The notes under the pieces were generated by a model. That model made no database searches, was not told the origin of the DNA, and saw only the letters and a program-made list of their open reading frames with translations. The position numbers and the translations under genes are program-made. Shown piece by piece: positions 26,861 to 37,047 of a DNA stretch of 56,281 nt (position 1 is the first letter of the stretch; every line of letters begins with the position of its first letter). The DNA lies in the NCBI GenBank assembly GCA_002733765.1, contig NVWU01000005.1, forward strand, positions 1 to 56,281, in the 5' to 3' direction. Source of the DNA: Colwellia sp. GTDB taxonomy: Bacteria; Pseudomonadota; Gammaproteobacteria; Enterobacterales; Alteromonadaceae.

Positions 26861-27745
26861 CTATTGTTTGTTTTGCTGTTTAGAGTCACTAAAACGCATT
26901 TTTTCAGGTTTTACAAACTTTAACGTCATACGATCACTTTCGCCAATCGCTAAATATTTAGCTTTATCTGTTTCGCCTAAACGCAATACCGGCGGTAATG
27001 TCCACACACCTTTTGGGTGCTGAGCCATATCTTTTGGGTTCGCATTAATTTCGCTTGCCGCAACAAAACGAAAGCCAGCGGCTTTTGCCTGTTTAATTGT
27101 ATTTGCTTCTGATACATAACCAACCGCTTTCTCAGGTGCTACACCTGCAGGTAATCTATGCTCAACAACACCTAACACACCACCAGCTTTAAGAGCATTA
27201 AAAGCATCTTTAAAGACTTGTTCAACACCTGCGTCTTTCCAATTGTGTAAATTACGAAAAGTTAACACAAGATCAGCTGTGCCTTGCGGTGCTAGTTCAC
27301 TTTGTTTACGCGGTACAAAGTCAGTTAAGACAACTTCACTAAAAACAACATTTGAAGCGAGTTTTTTTTCTAACTTTTTACGTGAATTAGAATAATAGTT
27401 ATCTTCACCGGTATCAGGGTAATGAGCTCCATAAAGTTTGCCTGATCCTTTTAAAGCAGGAGCAAGGATTTCAGTATACCAACCGCCACCTGGCGTGATT
27501 TCAACTACGGTCATTTCTGAAGTAAAACCAAAAAAGTTCAATGTTTCAACTGGATGACGATATTGATCGCGGGCTTTATTTTTAGCTGAACGATGTTCAC
27601 CTGACACTGATTGTTCAAGCATTTTACTGCTATGACCATGATTCTCGTGAGCATAAAGAGCCACGCTACCCAGCGCACTAAGGCTAAGCGTTGAAGCGAC
27701 TATTGTTGCAGTAATAAACGATTGTAAACTTTTTAATTTGGCCAT
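26861..27745 (-). CDS. Exported class I SAM-dependent methyltransferase-like protein
   Basis: The protein of 294 residues starts M-A-K-L-K-S with a hydrophobic stretch and A-L-G-S-V-A-L-Y-A-H-E, a likely signal peptide of about 30 residues. The mature part has V-E-I-T-P-G-G-G-W-Y (SAM-binding loop), D-L-V-L-T-F-R-N-L-H-N-W and a G-G-V-L-G-V-V-E-H-R motif, as in COG4798-type predicted methyltransferases. A periplasmic methyltransferase lacks an obvious SAM supply, so its role is unclear. I used the ATG at 27745, behind ACGGAAAT, instead of an upstream frame start. It sits between purH and purD. Confidence 0.75.
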   Translation of the reverse strand: MAKLKSLQSFITATIVASTLSLSALGSVALYAHENHGHSSKMLEQSVSGEHRSAKNKARDQYRHPVETLNFFGFTSEMTVVEITPGGGWYTEILAPALKGSGKLYGAHYPDTGEDNYYSNSRKKLEKKLASNVVFSEVVLTDFVPRKQSELAPQGTADLVLTFRNLHNWKDAGVEQVFKDAFNALKAGGVLGVVEHRLPAGVAPEKAVGYVSEANTIKQAKAAGFRFVAASEINANPKDMAQHPKGVWTLPPVLRLGETDKAKYLAIGESDRMTLKFVKPEKMRFSDSKQQNKQ

Positions 27746-27898
27746 AATATTTCCGTAACTGTGTGGTATTACTAAAAGACCACTAGTTATAACAGATTTC
27801 AAATAAACAAGCAGTGTTGACTTTGTTACATAAAATGAACAAACAACACTGCTTTTTTATTATTTTGAATCATCTTACCTTTAATCAAGTTCCTTTAA

Positions 27899-27982
27899 GC
27901 TGTTTGGTTCAATTTAAAGAAAAAAGCACGGAGTTGACGCTAGTCAATGAGTACTTTTGACGCCTAAATTGAGCTTAACAGC
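27899..27982. repeat. Dispersed inverted-repeat element, copy 1 (downstream of purH)
   Basis: An 84-bp unit with imperfect inverted ends, GCTGTT-GTTCAATTTA and TAAATTGAGC-AACAGC. The core CGGAGTTGAcG...tCAATGAGTACTTTTGAC recurs inverted at about 29655-29700. It stands 14 bases beyond the purH stop codon. It has no ORF and resembles a MITE or REP-type sequence. Confidence 0.7.
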
Positions 27983-27996
27983 GACAAGGAGCAATA

Positions 27997-29598
27997 TTAA
28001 TGGCGGAAGTGACGCATTCCAGTAAATACCATGGCAATATTATGTTCATCCGCAGCAGCAATAACTTCATCATCACGCATAGAGCCACCCGGTTGAATTA
28101 CCGCAGTGATGCCCGCTTGTGCAGCAGCGTCTAAACCGTCACGGAATGGGAAAAAGGCATCAGAGGCCATCACTGAACCTTTAACTTCAAGGTTTTCATC
28201 TGCTGCTTTAATACCCGCAACTTTTGCTGAGTAAACACGACTCATTTGACCCGCACCAACACCAATAGTTGAACTATTTTTAACATAAACAATGGCATTA
28301 GATTTAACAAATTTTGCTACTTTCCAGCAAAATTGTAAATCACGCATTTCATCATCCGTAGGTTGACGTTTAGTCACAACTTTTAAGTCATCACTCGTTA
28401 CGCTACCTTGGTCAGTATCTTGTACCAATAAACCACCGTTAACACGCTTAAAATTAAAACCAGTAGTTTTGTTGTCCCACTGGCCACATTCTAATAAACG
28501 CAAGTTCGGCTTAGCCGCAACAATTTGTGCCGCCGCATCAGAAACGCTTGGCGCGATGATTACTTCAACAAACTGACGAGAAACTATTGCTTCAGCGGTG
28601 TCTGCATCTAACTCACGGTTAAAGGCGATGATGCCACCAAAAGCAGAGGTTGGATCGGTTTTATAAGCACCTTCATAAGCGGCTAAAATATTTTCACCAA
28701 TAGCAACACCACATGGATTAGCATGCTTAACGATAACACATGCTGGCTCGTCAAATTCTTTAACACATTCTAACGCCGCATCAGTATCTGCGATGTTGTT
28801 ATAAGACAAGGCTTTACCTTGTAATTGTGTTGCCGTAGAAATAGATGCTTCTTCAGGATTAGCTTCTTTATAAAAAGCCGCCTCTTGATGTGAGTTTTCA
28901 CCGTAACGTAAATCTTGTGTTTTAATAAACTGACTATTAAAAGTACGAGGGAATTTAACTTTATTGTCAAAAGACGCTTTAGATTCAGTTTCACCATACG
29001 CTGGTAACATTTTACCAAAGTAGTTAGCAATCATGCCGTCATAGCTTGCTGTATGCTCGTACGCAGCAATCGCTAAATCAAAACGAGTTTGATAAGTTAA
29101 TGAACCATCATTGTTGTTCATTTCACTAATAACACGGTCATAATCGCTCGCATTAACAACAATTGTCACATCTTTGTGATTTTTTGCCGCCGCACGCACC
29201 ATTGTTGGTCCGCCAATATCAATATTTTCAATGGCATTTTCTAAACTACAGTTTTCATCGCTAACGGCATTAGCAAATGGATACAAGTTAACCACAACCA
29301 TATCAATTGCACTGATACCGTTTTCAATCATTACCGCTTCATCTATACCACGACGCGCTAAAATGCCACCGTGTACTTTAGGGTGTAATGTTTTAACACG
29401 GCCATCCATAATTTCTGGGTGACCTGTGTAATCAGAGACTTCAGTTACTTTGATGCCATTTTCAGCTAATAGTTTTGCTGTACCGCCAGTAGAAAGAAGA
29501 TCAACACCCTTCTCACTTAAGCAACGAGCAAATTCAACGATACCGGCTTTATCAGAAACACTTAACAGTGCGCGTTTAATTGGACGTGGAGTATCCAT
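27997..29598 (-). CDS. purH: Bifunctional AICAR transformylase/IMP cyclohydrolase
   Basis: The 533-residue enzyme catalyses the last two steps of IMP synthesis. The N-terminal MGS-like cyclohydrolase domain starts [12 protein letters not shown] with S-T-G-G-T-A-K-L-L; the C-terminal transformylase has [19 protein letters not shown] and ends in M-R-H-F-R-H. Full length and normal. The gene is flanked on both sides by inverted copies of the same short dispersed element. Order fis-purH-(methyltransferase)-purD on the minus strand. Confidence 0.98.
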   Translation of the reverse strand: MDTPRPIKRALLSVSDKAGIVEFARCLSEKGVDLLSTGGTAKLLAENGIKVTEVSDYTGHPEIMDGRVKTLHPKVHGGILARRGIDEAVMIENGISAIDMVVVNLYPFANAVSDENCSLENAIENIDIGGPTMVRAAAKNHKDVTIVVNASDYDRVISEMNNNDGSLTYQTRFDLAIAAYEHTASYDGMIANYFGKMLPAYGETESKASFDNKVKFPRTFNSQFIKTQDLRYGENSHQEAAFYKEANPEEASISTATQLQGKALSYNNIADTDAALECVKEFDEPACVIVKHANPCGVAIGENILAAYEGAYKTDPTSAFGGIIAFNRELDADTAEAIVSRQFVEVIIAPSVSDAAAQIVAAKPNLRLLECGQWDNKTTGFNFKRVNGGLLVQDTDQGSVTSDDLKVVTKRQPTDDEMRDLQFCWKVAKFVKSNAIVYVKNSSTIGVGAGQMSRVYSAKVAGIKAADENLEVKGSVMASDAFFPFRDGLDAAAQAGITAVIQPGGSMRDDEVIAAADEHNIAMVFTGMRHFRH

Positions 29599-29640
29599 TT
29601 TGTATATATACCTTTTAATAAATTTAACTATTCACCTTGT

Positions 29641-29715
29641 TGTACCAGCCAATTAATGTGTCAAAAGTACTCATTGATGGTCATCAACTCCGCACTTTAC
29701 GTCTAATTGCACAGA
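29641..29715. repeat. Dispersed inverted-repeat element, copy 2 (upstream of purH)
   Basis: Inverted relative to the copy at 27899-27982. The shared core (GTCAAAAGTACTCATTGA...TCAACTCCG) is about 37 bases with few mismatches, and AATTA/TAATT flanks suggest the same hairpin ends. It lies about 45 bases upstream of the purH start codon, in its leader or promoter. Confidence 0.65.
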
Positions 29716-29761
29716 CAACTTAATGCTGAATAGCTAATTGAATAAATATTTAGCTTGGTTT

Positions 29762-29789
29762 AAAAACAAAAAGCACCCGAGGGTGCTTT
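29762..29789 (-). terminator. Terminator of the dusB-fis operon
   Basis: AAAGCACCC and GGGTGCTTT pair around a two-base loop; on the minus strand the stem is followed by TTGTTTTT. It lies 17 bases after the fis stop codon. Confidence 0.88.
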
Positions 29790-29805
29790 AAAAATAATTG
29801 ATATT

Positions 29806-30093
29806 CTAGTTCATGCCATATTTTTTTAATTTCTTACGTAATGTACCGCGATTGATACCTAGTAAGTTTGCGGCTCTCGTTTGATTACCACGTGTATACA
29901 TCATCACTTCTTCTAACATTGGCGCTTCAATTTCGCTTAATACAAGGTCATACATATCATCAACATCGTTACCATTTAACTGCTTTAAGTAGTTATTGAT
30001 CGCTATTTTAGCTTGTGTACGCAACGGAGATGTTTTAGTTTGCGTTTGAATATCACCAGTGATGAATGGAGAAGAAATATTTTGTTCGAACAT
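29806..30093 (-). CDS. fis: DNA-binding protein Fis
   Basis: Nucleoid protein and rRNA/tRNA promoter activator of 95 residues. The C-terminal helix-turn-helix [22 protein letters not shown] is nearly identical to E. coli Fis, with [12 protein letters not shown] in the dimer part. I start at M-F-E-Q-N (30093), matching the E. coli N-terminus, not at a methionine three codons earlier. It lies downstream of dusB, the conserved gammaproteobacterial pairing. Confidence 0.97.
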   Translation of the reverse strand: MFEQNISSPFITGDIQTQTKTSPLRTQAKIAINNYLKQLNGNDVDDMYDLVLSEIEAPMLEEVMMYTRGNQTRAANLLGINRGTLRKKLKKYGMN

Positions 30094-30140
30094 AATGCAC
30101 AACTCTTTCTATTAATATAAATAAAATAATCAACTGCTCA

Positions 30141-31160
30141 CTAATGAACCAGTTGATCAAAACAAAGGTTTAACATCTCAAGCTGTTCGCTTGTTGACGA
30201 TAAACCATTAAAAGTAGCTCTAAAAGCTTTGCCTTGGTCTCCTGCAAACTGCGCAGAAAAACATTCACCCAGTTCCCCACTTAGTGAAGCAAAAGAATGT
30301 ATATACCAAGACACATGTTTACGGGCAATTCTCACGCCCATATAGTCACCATAAAACTGATGTAATCCCTTTACGTGTTCAAGTAATATTGAACGTACCT
30401 CACTCACTAAGGGAGCAGGCATTTTGCTTCCTGTTTTCAAAAAATGATTTATTTCTCGAAAAATCCAAGGTCGCCCTTGGGCACCTCGACCGATCATAAT
30501 GGCATCGGCTCCGGTATAGCTTAATACGTACTCGGCTTTTTCTACCGAGGTGATATCGCCATTTGCTACAACAGGGATTGAAACAGCCTGTTTAATTGCT
30601 CTAATAGTGTCGTATTCCGCATTACCTTTATAAAAGTCATTGCGGGTACGACCATGTACTGCAAGCGAAGCAATACCATTATCTTGAGCAATTTTTGCTA
30701 TTTCAATACCATTGCGGCTATTTTCACACCATCCGGTGCGAATTTTTAACGTAACTGGAATACTTACCGAATTCACTACAGATTTCACTATTTGCTCAAC
30801 CTGTACTGGATCCCTTAATAAAGCAGAGCCCGCTAATTTTTTGTTTACCTTTTTTGCTGGGCAGCCCATATTGATATCAATAATTTGAGCGCCATTATCA
30901 GCATTAATTTTCGCCGCAAAAGCTAACTCATGAGGGCAACTACCTGCAATTTGTACGCTGCGAATTCCTGCTTCATCACTATGAAGCATTCTTAATTTAG
31001 ATTTTTCGGTATTCCACACTTTAGGGTTTGACGATACCATTTCTGATACCGCTAAACCCGCACCTAATCGACAACATAATTCTCGAAAAGGTTGATCGGT
31101 AATTCCTGCCATTGGGGCAAGAAAAACGTTACTGTCAAATTGATACGAACCTATTTTCAC
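30141..31160 (-). CDS. dusB: tRNA-dihydrouridine synthase B
   Basis: The 339-residue flavoenzyme reduces uridine in the tRNA D loop. It carries the FMN barrel with [10 protein letters not shown], the catalytic cysteine in [13 protein letters not shown] and the phosphate site G-R-G-A-Q-G-R-P-W. Slightly longer than E. coli DusB (321). It is the first gene of the dusB-fis operon; prmA lies 359 bases upstream on the same strand. Confidence 0.95.
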   Translation of the reverse strand: MKIGSYQFDSNVFLAPMAGITDQPFRELCCRLGAGLAVSEMVSSNPKVWNTEKSKLRMLHSDEAGIRSVQIAGSCPHELAFAAKINADNGAQIIDINMGCPAKKVNKKLAGSALLRDPVQVEQIVKSVVNSVSIPVTLKIRTGWCENSRNGIEIAKIAQDNGIASLAVHGRTRNDFYKGNAEYDTIRAIKQAVSIPVVANGDITSVEKAEYVLSYTGADAIMIGRGAQGRPWIFREINHFLKTGSKMPAPLVSEVRSILLEHVKGLHQFYGDYMGVRIARKHVSWYIHSFASLSGELGECFSAQFAGDQGKAFRATFNGLSSTSEQLEMLNLCFDQLVH

Positions 31161-31519
31161 GCTGATTACTTTTTGAGCTACTCTTCAAAAGGGCGCTAAG
31201 TTTACGTGTTTTTTTGCCCATTGAAAAGCATAGAATTTAAACAAAAGTTGTTTTTTAGTAGGTTTTTAATATTGACTTTTACTAAAGTATTGATGTGGGC
31301 GTTTTTTATACAATTGATTAGCAGATTTTACCGTTATTTTTACATCGTATAATAGAATAATGAGCGAAAGGCGCTAGTGTATAGTAAGTGGCGATTGTTT
31401 AGCCCAAAATAGAAAATGATATTTTCGATAATTATTACCACAGTCAACACAAGACTAAGCGATTAAATTTCAATGGCACACTCATCAACTGTGCCATTGT
31501 TCAACAGAGACTAACGGTA
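31161..31519. other. Intergenic region between prmA and dusB
   Basis: This 359-bp AT-rich stretch holds no ORF that I can support. The dusB-fis promoter is expected here: on the minus strand a TATTAT/TTATAC cluster lies near 31346-31354, with AT tracts downstream that could bind Fis itself, but I cannot assign a -35. A hairpin at 31471-31499 is listed separately. Confidence 0.4.
31471..31499 (-). terminator. Possible terminator of prmA
   Basis: CAATGGCACA and TGTGCCATTG form a perfect ten-base stem with a nine-base loop, 21 bases after the prmA stop codon. On the minus strand it is followed by AAATTT, not a clean T run, so termination may be partial. Confidence 0.55.
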
Positions 31520-32407
31520 TTAACTCGGTTTTTTTTGCCCGTTAAGACGAACCCACTCTTCTTGCACTGTTACTAGCGCCATATCACACCATTGCCCATA
31601 AATTTCTTGTAATTTTTGCGCTTGTTCTTCTAATACACCTGATAACGCAAGTAAGCCTCGATCACCAACAAATTCAATAATAGTAGGAGCCAATTCACGT
31701 AATGGCCCAGCCAAAATATTGGCCACGACAATGTCGGCTTTTAATGTCGGTTGATCTTCGGGTAAATACAGCTCAAGTCTATCATCAACATTATTGCGTT
31801 TAGCGTTAGCTAGGCTTGCTTGTAAGGCTTGCGGGTCAATATCAATACCGATGACTTTTTTTGCACCTAACTTTAATGCTGCTAAAGATAAAATACCTGA
31901 TCCACAACCAAAATCGACCACCGTTTTACCTTGTAAATCTAAGCTATCAAGCCAAGTTAAACATAATGCCGTGGTTGGGTGCGTACCTGTGCCAAAAGCT
32001 AAACCAGGATCAAGCATAACATTGACCGCTTCTGGCTCTGGCACTTCACACCAACTAGGACAAATCCATAAACGTTGACCAAATTTCATTGGATGAAAAT
32101 TATCCATCCATTCGCGTTCCCAATCTTTATCTTCTAGCTGCTCAAGTTTATACTGCATTGCGGCTTTATCTGGATGAATACCTTGCAAGTAATTAATGAC
32201 TTTATCCATATCATGACTCGCATCAAATAACCCCATTACGACAGTATTTGACCAGTAAATGACTTCGTCGCCTGGCAATGGTTCATAGATAGGCGTGTCT
32301 TTAGCATCAATAAAGGTGACCGCTTGTGAGCCACAAGCAACAAGCCAGTCACTGTATTTTTCCGCCGTTTCTTCATTGGCGCTTAATCTAAGTTGTATCC
32401 AAGGCAT
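31520..32407 (-). CDS. prmA: Ribosomal protein L11 methyltransferase
   Basis: The 295-residue methyltransferase trimethylates L11. The N-terminal substrate domain begins M-P-W-I-Q-L-R-L, followed by [15 protein letters not shown] and the SAM loop [12 protein letters not shown], then N-I-L-A-G-P-L. Length as in E. coli (293). Upstream of dusB-fis as in many gammaproteobacteria, but probably transcribed separately here. Divergent from rraA. Confidence 0.97.
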   Translation of the reverse strand: MPWIQLRLSANEETAEKYSDWLVACGSQAVTFIDAKDTPIYEPLPGDEVIYWSNTVVMGLFDASHDMDKVINYLQGIHPDKAAMQYKLEQLEDKDWEREWMDNFHPMKFGQRLWICPSWCEVPEPEAVNVMLDPGLAFGTGTHPTTALCLTWLDSLDLQGKTVVDFGCGSGILSLAALKLGAKKVIGIDIDPQALQASLANAKRNNVDDRLELYLPEDQPTLKADIVVANILAGPLRELAPTIIEFVGDRGLLALSGVLEEQAQKLQEIYGQWCDMALVTVQEEWVRLNGQKKPS

Positions 32408-32525
32408 TTCAGTATTCCAGTCATTCGTATATTTGATTTATTATCATAATAAATATCCACAATGAGAGTTTATCATTCATTGATGATAGAGTTACCACAA
32501 ATTCACATAATACTGAGTAAACTCC

Positions 32526-33011
32526 ATGTTAGATCTACTACCCGATTTATTTGATCACTATAGCGAGCAACTACAATTAGCCGAACCATTATTTAACGAC
32601 TACGGTGGTAATTCCATCTTTAGTGGCGAAATAGTCACAGTATCTTGTTTTAATGACAATTCAAAAGTAAAAGAACTGGTAGCAACTGACGGCACAGGCA
32701 AAGTGATGGTAGTTGATGGAAAAGCAAGTTTAACGCGTGCATTATTAGGTGATATGCTAGCTGAAAAAGCCGTTAGTAATGGCTGGCAAGGTATCGTCAT
32801 CAATGGTTGCATTCGTGATGCTGGCACCATCGCCACTTTAGCACTTGGCGTCAAAGCACTAGGCTGTAACCCAATAAAAACTGAAAAACTGGGCGTTGGT
32901 GAAATCAATGAAGCAATTAATTTTGCTGGGCTTAACTTTAAAGCGGGTCAATTTATTTATGGTGACGCGAATGGCTTAGCTATCAGCGAAAAAAAATTAA
33001 TGTTAAAGTGA
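32526..33011 (+). CDS. rraA: Ribonuclease E activity regulator RraA
   Basis: The 161-residue trimeric protein binds RNase E and inhibits mRNA decay in E. coli. Visible are the N-terminal L-L-P-D-L-F-D, the G-D-M-L-A-E-K-A-V loop and the G-W-Q-G-I-V-I-N-G-C-I-R-D strand shared with the RraA/HMG-aldolase fold. Full length. The next gene follows after 29 bases, so both may be cotranscribed. Confidence 0.95.
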   Translation: MLDLLPDLFDHYSEQLQLAEPLFNDYGGNSIFSGEIVTVSCFNDNSKVKELVATDGTGKVMVVDGKASLTRALLGDMLAEKAVSNGWQGIVINGCIRDAGTIATLALGVKALGCNPIKTEKLGVGEINEAINFAGLNFKAGQFIYGDANGLAISEKKLMLK

Positions 33012-33040
33012 TATAAACATATCACTACTAGCATAAAACA

Positions 33041-34006
33041 ATGAAATACTTCCCAGTTTTTCTCGATGCAAATTATATAACCGCCATGATTATTGGTGGC
33101 GGTGAAGTGGCATCACGCAAAATTGAATTATTATTAAAATCAACGACCAACATCACTATAATGAGTAAAGATGTTTGCGCTAGCGTTGAACGGTTAATTA
33201 ATTTACATCAATTAACCTGGCTAAAACATAATTATCAAAGTGGTCATTTTTCTCAAACCAATTTAGTCATCGCAGCTACCGATGATACCTTAGTAAATAC
33301 AGCGATTGCTAAGGAAGCTCGCACGTTAAACATTTTAACAAATGTAGTCGACCAACCAGCGTTATGTACTTATATCACCCCTGCGATTATTGATAGAAGC
33401 CCAATGATTATTGCGTTATCCAGTTCTGGCAGTGCACCTATTTTAATCCGCATGTTGCGCGAACAAATTGAAAAAACCTTGCCACACGGCTATGGAAAAT
33501 TAGCCGATTTTTCTTATAAATTTCGTGAACATGTTAAGGCACGAGTGAAAGGGTTACGTAATCGACGTAGTTTTTGGGAAAATACGCTTAGAGGTCCGAT
33601 AGGTCAAGCAGTGCTTGATGGCAAACAAAAGCAAGCTGAGCAACAGCTTATTGCCAGTATTAAACAAGAAATAGCCCCCCCTAGTGGCGAGATTATCTTT
33701 ATTCACACCAAAGACGGTAACCCAGATAATTTAACGTTAAATGCACATCGCGCGATGCAATTTGCCGACGCCGTTTTTTATGATGATAAGGTAAATACAC
33801 AGCTGATCGAGTATGTACGCCGCGATGCTGAAAAATTCCCTCAAGTGATATTGTCTGAAGTATTACTTAATTACCAACATGCGATTGAGCTAGCTAAACA
33901 AGGACAAAGAGTCCTTTATCTATTAGCGGGCAATGAAATTTTACCAACAAATGAAGCGCTATCAACAAGTAATATCATGACACAAGAACTAATCAGCGGA
34001 AGCTAA
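33041..34006 (+). CDS. Precorrin-2 dehydrogenase/sirohydrochlorin ferrochelatase (CysG N-terminal type) with degenerate methylase tail
   Basis: The 321-residue protein makes siroheme from precorrin-2. Residues 1-115 carry the NAD site I-I-G-G-G-E-V-A-S-R-K; residues 115-215 carry the dimerisation part with S-S-S-G-S-A-P and L-R-G-P-I-G. The last 100 residues (G-E-I-I-F-I-H-T-K-D-G ... L-T-L-N-A-H-R-A-M-Q-F-A-D-A-V-F-Y-D) align by eye with the start of the CysG uroporphyrinogen methyltransferase domain, but the glycine-rich SAM motif is lost and the domain stops early. A separate CobA would then be needed for methylation. Confidence 0.8.
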   Translation: MKYFPVFLDANYITAMIIGGGEVASRKIELLLKSTTNITIMSKDVCASVERLINLHQLTWLKHNYQSGHFSQTNLVIAATDDTLVNTAIAKEARTLNILTNVVDQPALCTYITPAIIDRSPMIIALSSSGSAPILIRMLREQIEKTLPHGYGKLADFSYKFREHVKARVKGLRNRRSFWENTLRGPIGQAVLDGKQKQAEQQLIASIKQEIAPPSGEIIFIHTKDGNPDNLTLNAHRAMQFADAVFYDDKVNTQLIEYVRRDAEKFPQVILSEVLLNYQHAIELAKQGQRVLYLLAGNEILPTNEALSTSNIMTQELISGS

Positions 34007-34011
34007 TGGGT

Positions 34012-34046
34012 AAAAAAAGGACTGTTTATAAAGAACAGTCCTTTTT
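34012..34046. terminator. Bidirectional terminator
   Basis: AAAAAGGACTGTT and AACAGTCCTTTTT make a perfect 13-base stem with a seven-base loop and T runs on both strands, between the convergent siroheme gene and the diheme oxidoreductase gene. Confidence 0.92.
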
Positions 34047-34073
34047 ATGTCTACTTTACAGTCGGCTGCTAGT

Positions 34074-35693
34074 TTACAGCGACATGACAAAATCAATTAA
34101 TGATTGACGGTCAATTGGTGTCAACGCCATAAAGTCATCTGTGCTTTGCTGTGCTTCGCCACCATGCCATAAAATTGCTTCTTCAATATTGTCAGCACGA
34201 CCATCATGTAAGAAACCTGCCGCTGGATTAACGGTTTTTGTTAAACCTATTCCCCATAAAGGTCTGGTTTTCCATTCATTGCCATTGGCCGTAAAGTCAC
34301 GACGGTTATCAGCTAAGCTTTCGCCTAAATCATGCAACAGCATATCTGTGAACGGATATATATGTTGACCTTTTAAAGTATCAGGTGCATCAACGCCACC
34401 TAGCTTAACGTCACCTGTTAAAGTAGTAAAGTCTGGTTGATGACAGCCTGTACAATTGATTTGTTCAAACAACACTGCGCCGGCAACAACACTTTCATCA
34501 TTAATATTACGACGCCCTGGCACCGCTAAGGTTTCAGCATAAAAAACCACTTCATCTGAAAACGCTTGATCCGCTTCGGGTTCGCCATTTTCATCAGCGC
34601 CTGTATCAACATAGCCAGTACGTGCTAGGTAACTTTCATGCAACGCAGTATTAGCAATACTTTCGTCCGGAAACAACGGGTTAGTAATGCCCATATCACC
34701 ACGTAATGCACCTAATGATTGAGTACGAACGCTTGGCGTATTAGCTTTCCAACCAAAACGCCCTAATGACACTGGTAGTGGACCATTATCTCTGGCTTTA
34801 ATAGCATCAAAAACCCAATTTGGTCGACCTGAAATCCCATCGCTATCAGCATCATTTTCATCGGCGAGTGCTAAAATATCAGCTTCGGCAATAAGTTCTA
34901 ATAAACCTAAGCCAAAAACAGGCATGCCATTACGCGGACTATAACGCACATCTGCTTGTAAAATTGCGCTATCTAAACGGTTTTCAGCAGTAACATCATA
35001 AGGTCGTTCAATAGTGAATACTGGTTTTTTAAGTTCAACTGAGCTACCGTCTGCATAATTAACGGTAGAGTATTCATAAGCAAGGTAAACATTCGCTTGA
35101 CCAATAAAAGGCAATGCATCTTCAGCGGCATCCCACTCTGCTCGCGCTCTTAACACACCACGGTGAAATAATTGATCGCCAAAACCAGGAACACCTTCAT
35201 TTTTACAATAATTATTATCTATTGATGGCTCAGCACATTCGCCGTCATCAATACTCATACGTAAAAAAATACCGGCTGAGGAGCCTAATAAAACTCTATT
35301 TTTTCCTTCAGGTATGGTAATTGTTGATGGACGACCATCACGTTGATGGCATGAGTTACAGTCTTGGTTGTTAAATACTGGGCCTACTCCGTCTAATTCA
35401 GGGTGCTCACTATTAGGCGCGGTGGTAAAAGCGGTTTCAAAATTAGCATCACCCGCTAAATGTTTCTCTAATTCATCCGCATTTAGTGTCGGCATTGGCG
35501 TTGAAAAACCATGACCTGAATGACTGGCATTAACCGCAGTGGCTTCACCACCTAACTTTTCAATATAGGTATAACCAGGATATTCAATGACCGTTTTTTT
35601 ATCTGAACTACCAGAATTACAACCGCTTAGTAATATTGCGGATAAAGAAACAATAAGACTTAAGTATTGTTTCTTTTGAGTGAAAATATTCAT
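34074..35693 (-). CDS. Diheme oxidoreductase-like lipoprotein (COG3488)
   Basis: The 539-residue protein has a lipobox L-L-S-G-C (Cys25), so it should be anchored to the outer or inner membrane on the periplasmic side. Two c-type heme motifs are present: C-N-S-C-H (near residue 113) and C-T-G-C-H (near 415). The layout fits di-heme oxidoreductases found beside imelysin genes in iron-related operons. Electron transfer for iron reduction or oxidation is plausible but unproven. Last gene of the cluster porin-imelysin-oxidoreductase. Confidence 0.85.
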   Translation of the reverse strand: MNIFTQKKQYLSLIVSLSAILLSGCNSGSSDKKTVIEYPGYTYIEKLGGEATAVNASHSGHGFSTPMPTLNADELEKHLAGDANFETAFTTAPNSEHPELDGVGPVFNNQDCNSCHQRDGRPSTITIPEGKNRVLLGSSAGIFLRMSIDDGECAEPSIDNNYCKNEGVPGFGDQLFHRGVLRARAEWDAAEDALPFIGQANVYLAYEYSTVNYADGSSVELKKPVFTIERPYDVTAENRLDSAILQADVRYSPRNGMPVFGLGLLELIAEADILALADENDADSDGISGRPNWVFDAIKARDNGPLPVSLGRFGWKANTPSVRTQSLGALRGDMGITNPLFPDESIANTALHESYLARTGYVDTGADENGEPEADQAFSDEVVFYAETLAVPGRRNINDESVVAGAVLFEQINCTGCHQPDFTTLTGDVKLGGVDAPDTLKGQHIYPFTDMLLHDLGESLADNRRDFTANGNEWKTRPLWGIGLTKTVNPAAGFLHDGRADNIEEAILWHGGEAQQSTDDFMALTPIDRQSLIDFVMSL

Positions 35694-35764
35694 GCTGCTC
35701 TCTCTTGGGAATATTTATATAATTTTTTTCTTAGGACTTTTATTAAAGATATTTTTTATCGCTT

Positions 35765-35802
35765 ATACCAATAAAATAATCAATTCATTACTTTATTGGT
35801 AT
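35765..35802. repeat. Inverted repeat between the imelysin and oxidoreductase genes
   Basis: ATACCAATAAA (35765-35775) and TTTATTGGTAT (35792-35802) are perfect complements. A second imperfect hairpin AAAGG-TAAAAC / GTTTTA-CCCTTT lies at about 35814-35858. Together they fill most of the 192-base gap within the operon and could be an mRNA processing or attenuation site. The outer ATACCAATAAA sequence looks like a short dispersed repeat. Confidence 0.6.
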
Positions 35803-35885
35803 GATGACTAAAAAAGGATAAAACCTGCTATATCCGTATAGAAGTTTTACCCTTTAATTAATAACGCATTATGCTATTACTTTGA

Positions 35886-37004
35886 TTAGACTTCCCAGTC
35901 ATTAAGTAACGTTAATACATCATTTTCTAACGACGCTTGTAAAGTAGCTAAAGCATCAATAGCCGCTTGAATTCTTACACGCGCTTCAGTATTACTAATA
36001 GCTTGCCTAAACGGTAGTTCATTTTCACCCGCAATGGCAATAATAGCGGCAATTGCGACAGTAATTTCATCATCAACTCGAGTTGCTAATGTTGAGTCGG
36101 CAGCATGAACAAAGTCTATAATGCCAGTTTTATCGGCTGCACCGTCAAATTCACCCCGATAAACATTTTGTACACCAATAATATTATCAGTAAAATCTGT
36201 TAAGGAATTCCAACTATACTGTGATTCAACTAAAGATGTATCTGCTGTGGCAGCACTCTCACTAAAAGGGTCAGCAATTTTTCCATTACCTACTTCATCA
36301 ACAATGCCGATCATGCCATTAATTAATTCTTCAACAACGGCTAGCTGAGAAACGTAAATATCATTATCTACCGTTAATAATTTATCTTGATAGGCATCAT
36401 CACCACTTACCCAAGCATCATAAAGATCTTGTGTATAACCTTGAAAAACTTCAGCAGTAGCTGAAAGGTATTCACGTTCACGCAAGGTCATTTCTGCAAT
36501 TAATTTTTCATTATCGGCAACACCATCACCAAATAATAAAAATTCCATGGTATGAAAACCTTGCACATCATCGTTTAACAAACTAATAAAGTCAGCAGAA
36601 AACGTTGAAGTACCATCTAATAGCGATTGTAAGTCATTCGTGTTTAATGGCCAGCTATCTAAATGAGGGTCAATGCTTAAGCTGTCCACAGGACCAAAAA
36701 TATGAGATTCACCTTGCTCCCAAGGTTCACGTGCTGCTTTCCATGCATTTTGTGCCGCAAGTAAATTTTCATCTGTCGGTGTATTTACTAAGTTTTGAGT
36801 GGCTAAAAAGAAAGCATTTGCTTTAGTGTTTAACGTTTCATACCCTTCAACAATGACATCATTGGTTAAATTAGTAATTAATTCTGTGGAATCAAAAGTA
36901 AAACTAGTTTCTTCTACGGTAGTATTATCGCTAGACGAACTTCCACAACCACTCAGCAAAAGAGTAGAAACCGTTAAAGCAATTAACGTTTTTTTTAATA
37001 ACAT
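35886..37004 (-). CDS. Imelysin family lipoprotein (iron-regulated, M75)
   Basis: The 372-residue protein carries a lipobox L-L-L-S-G-C (Cys20). The mature part is almost entirely helical, with W-K-A-A-R-E-P-W-E-Q-G-E and the imelysin motif G-x-H-x-x-E seen as G-F-H-T-M-E near residue 148. Imelysin proteins such as IrpA are induced by iron starvation and take part in periplasmic iron handling; peptidase activity is doubtful. Placed between a porin and a diheme oxidoreductase behind Fur-type sites, which supports the iron role. Confidence 0.88.
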   Translation of the reverse strand: MLLKKTLIALTVSTLLLSGCGSSSSDNTTVEETSFTFDSTELITNLTNDVIVEGYETLNTKANAFFLATQNLVNTPTDENLLAAQNAWKAAREPWEQGESHIFGPVDSLSIDPHLDSWPLNTNDLQSLLDGTSTFSADFISLLNDDVQGFHTMEFLLFGDGVADNEKLIAEMTLREREYLSATAEVFQGYTQDLYDAWVSGDDAYQDKLLTVDNDIYVSQLAVVEELINGMIGIVDEVGNGKIADPFSESAATADTSLVESQYSWNSLTDFTDNIIGVQNVYRGEFDGAADKTGIIDFVHAADSTLATRVDDEITVAIAAIIAIAGENELPFRQAISNTEARVRIQAAIDALATLQASLENDVLTLLNDWEV

Positions 37005-37047
37005 AAGTATTCCTTATTTTTTCAGTACCTAATCAGCACATAGAGAG

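Noticed and set aside
27745..27802. Longer N-terminus of the exported methyltransferase
   Set aside because: The ATG at 27745 has an RBS and gives a regular signal peptide; the upstream part has no RBS and spoils it.
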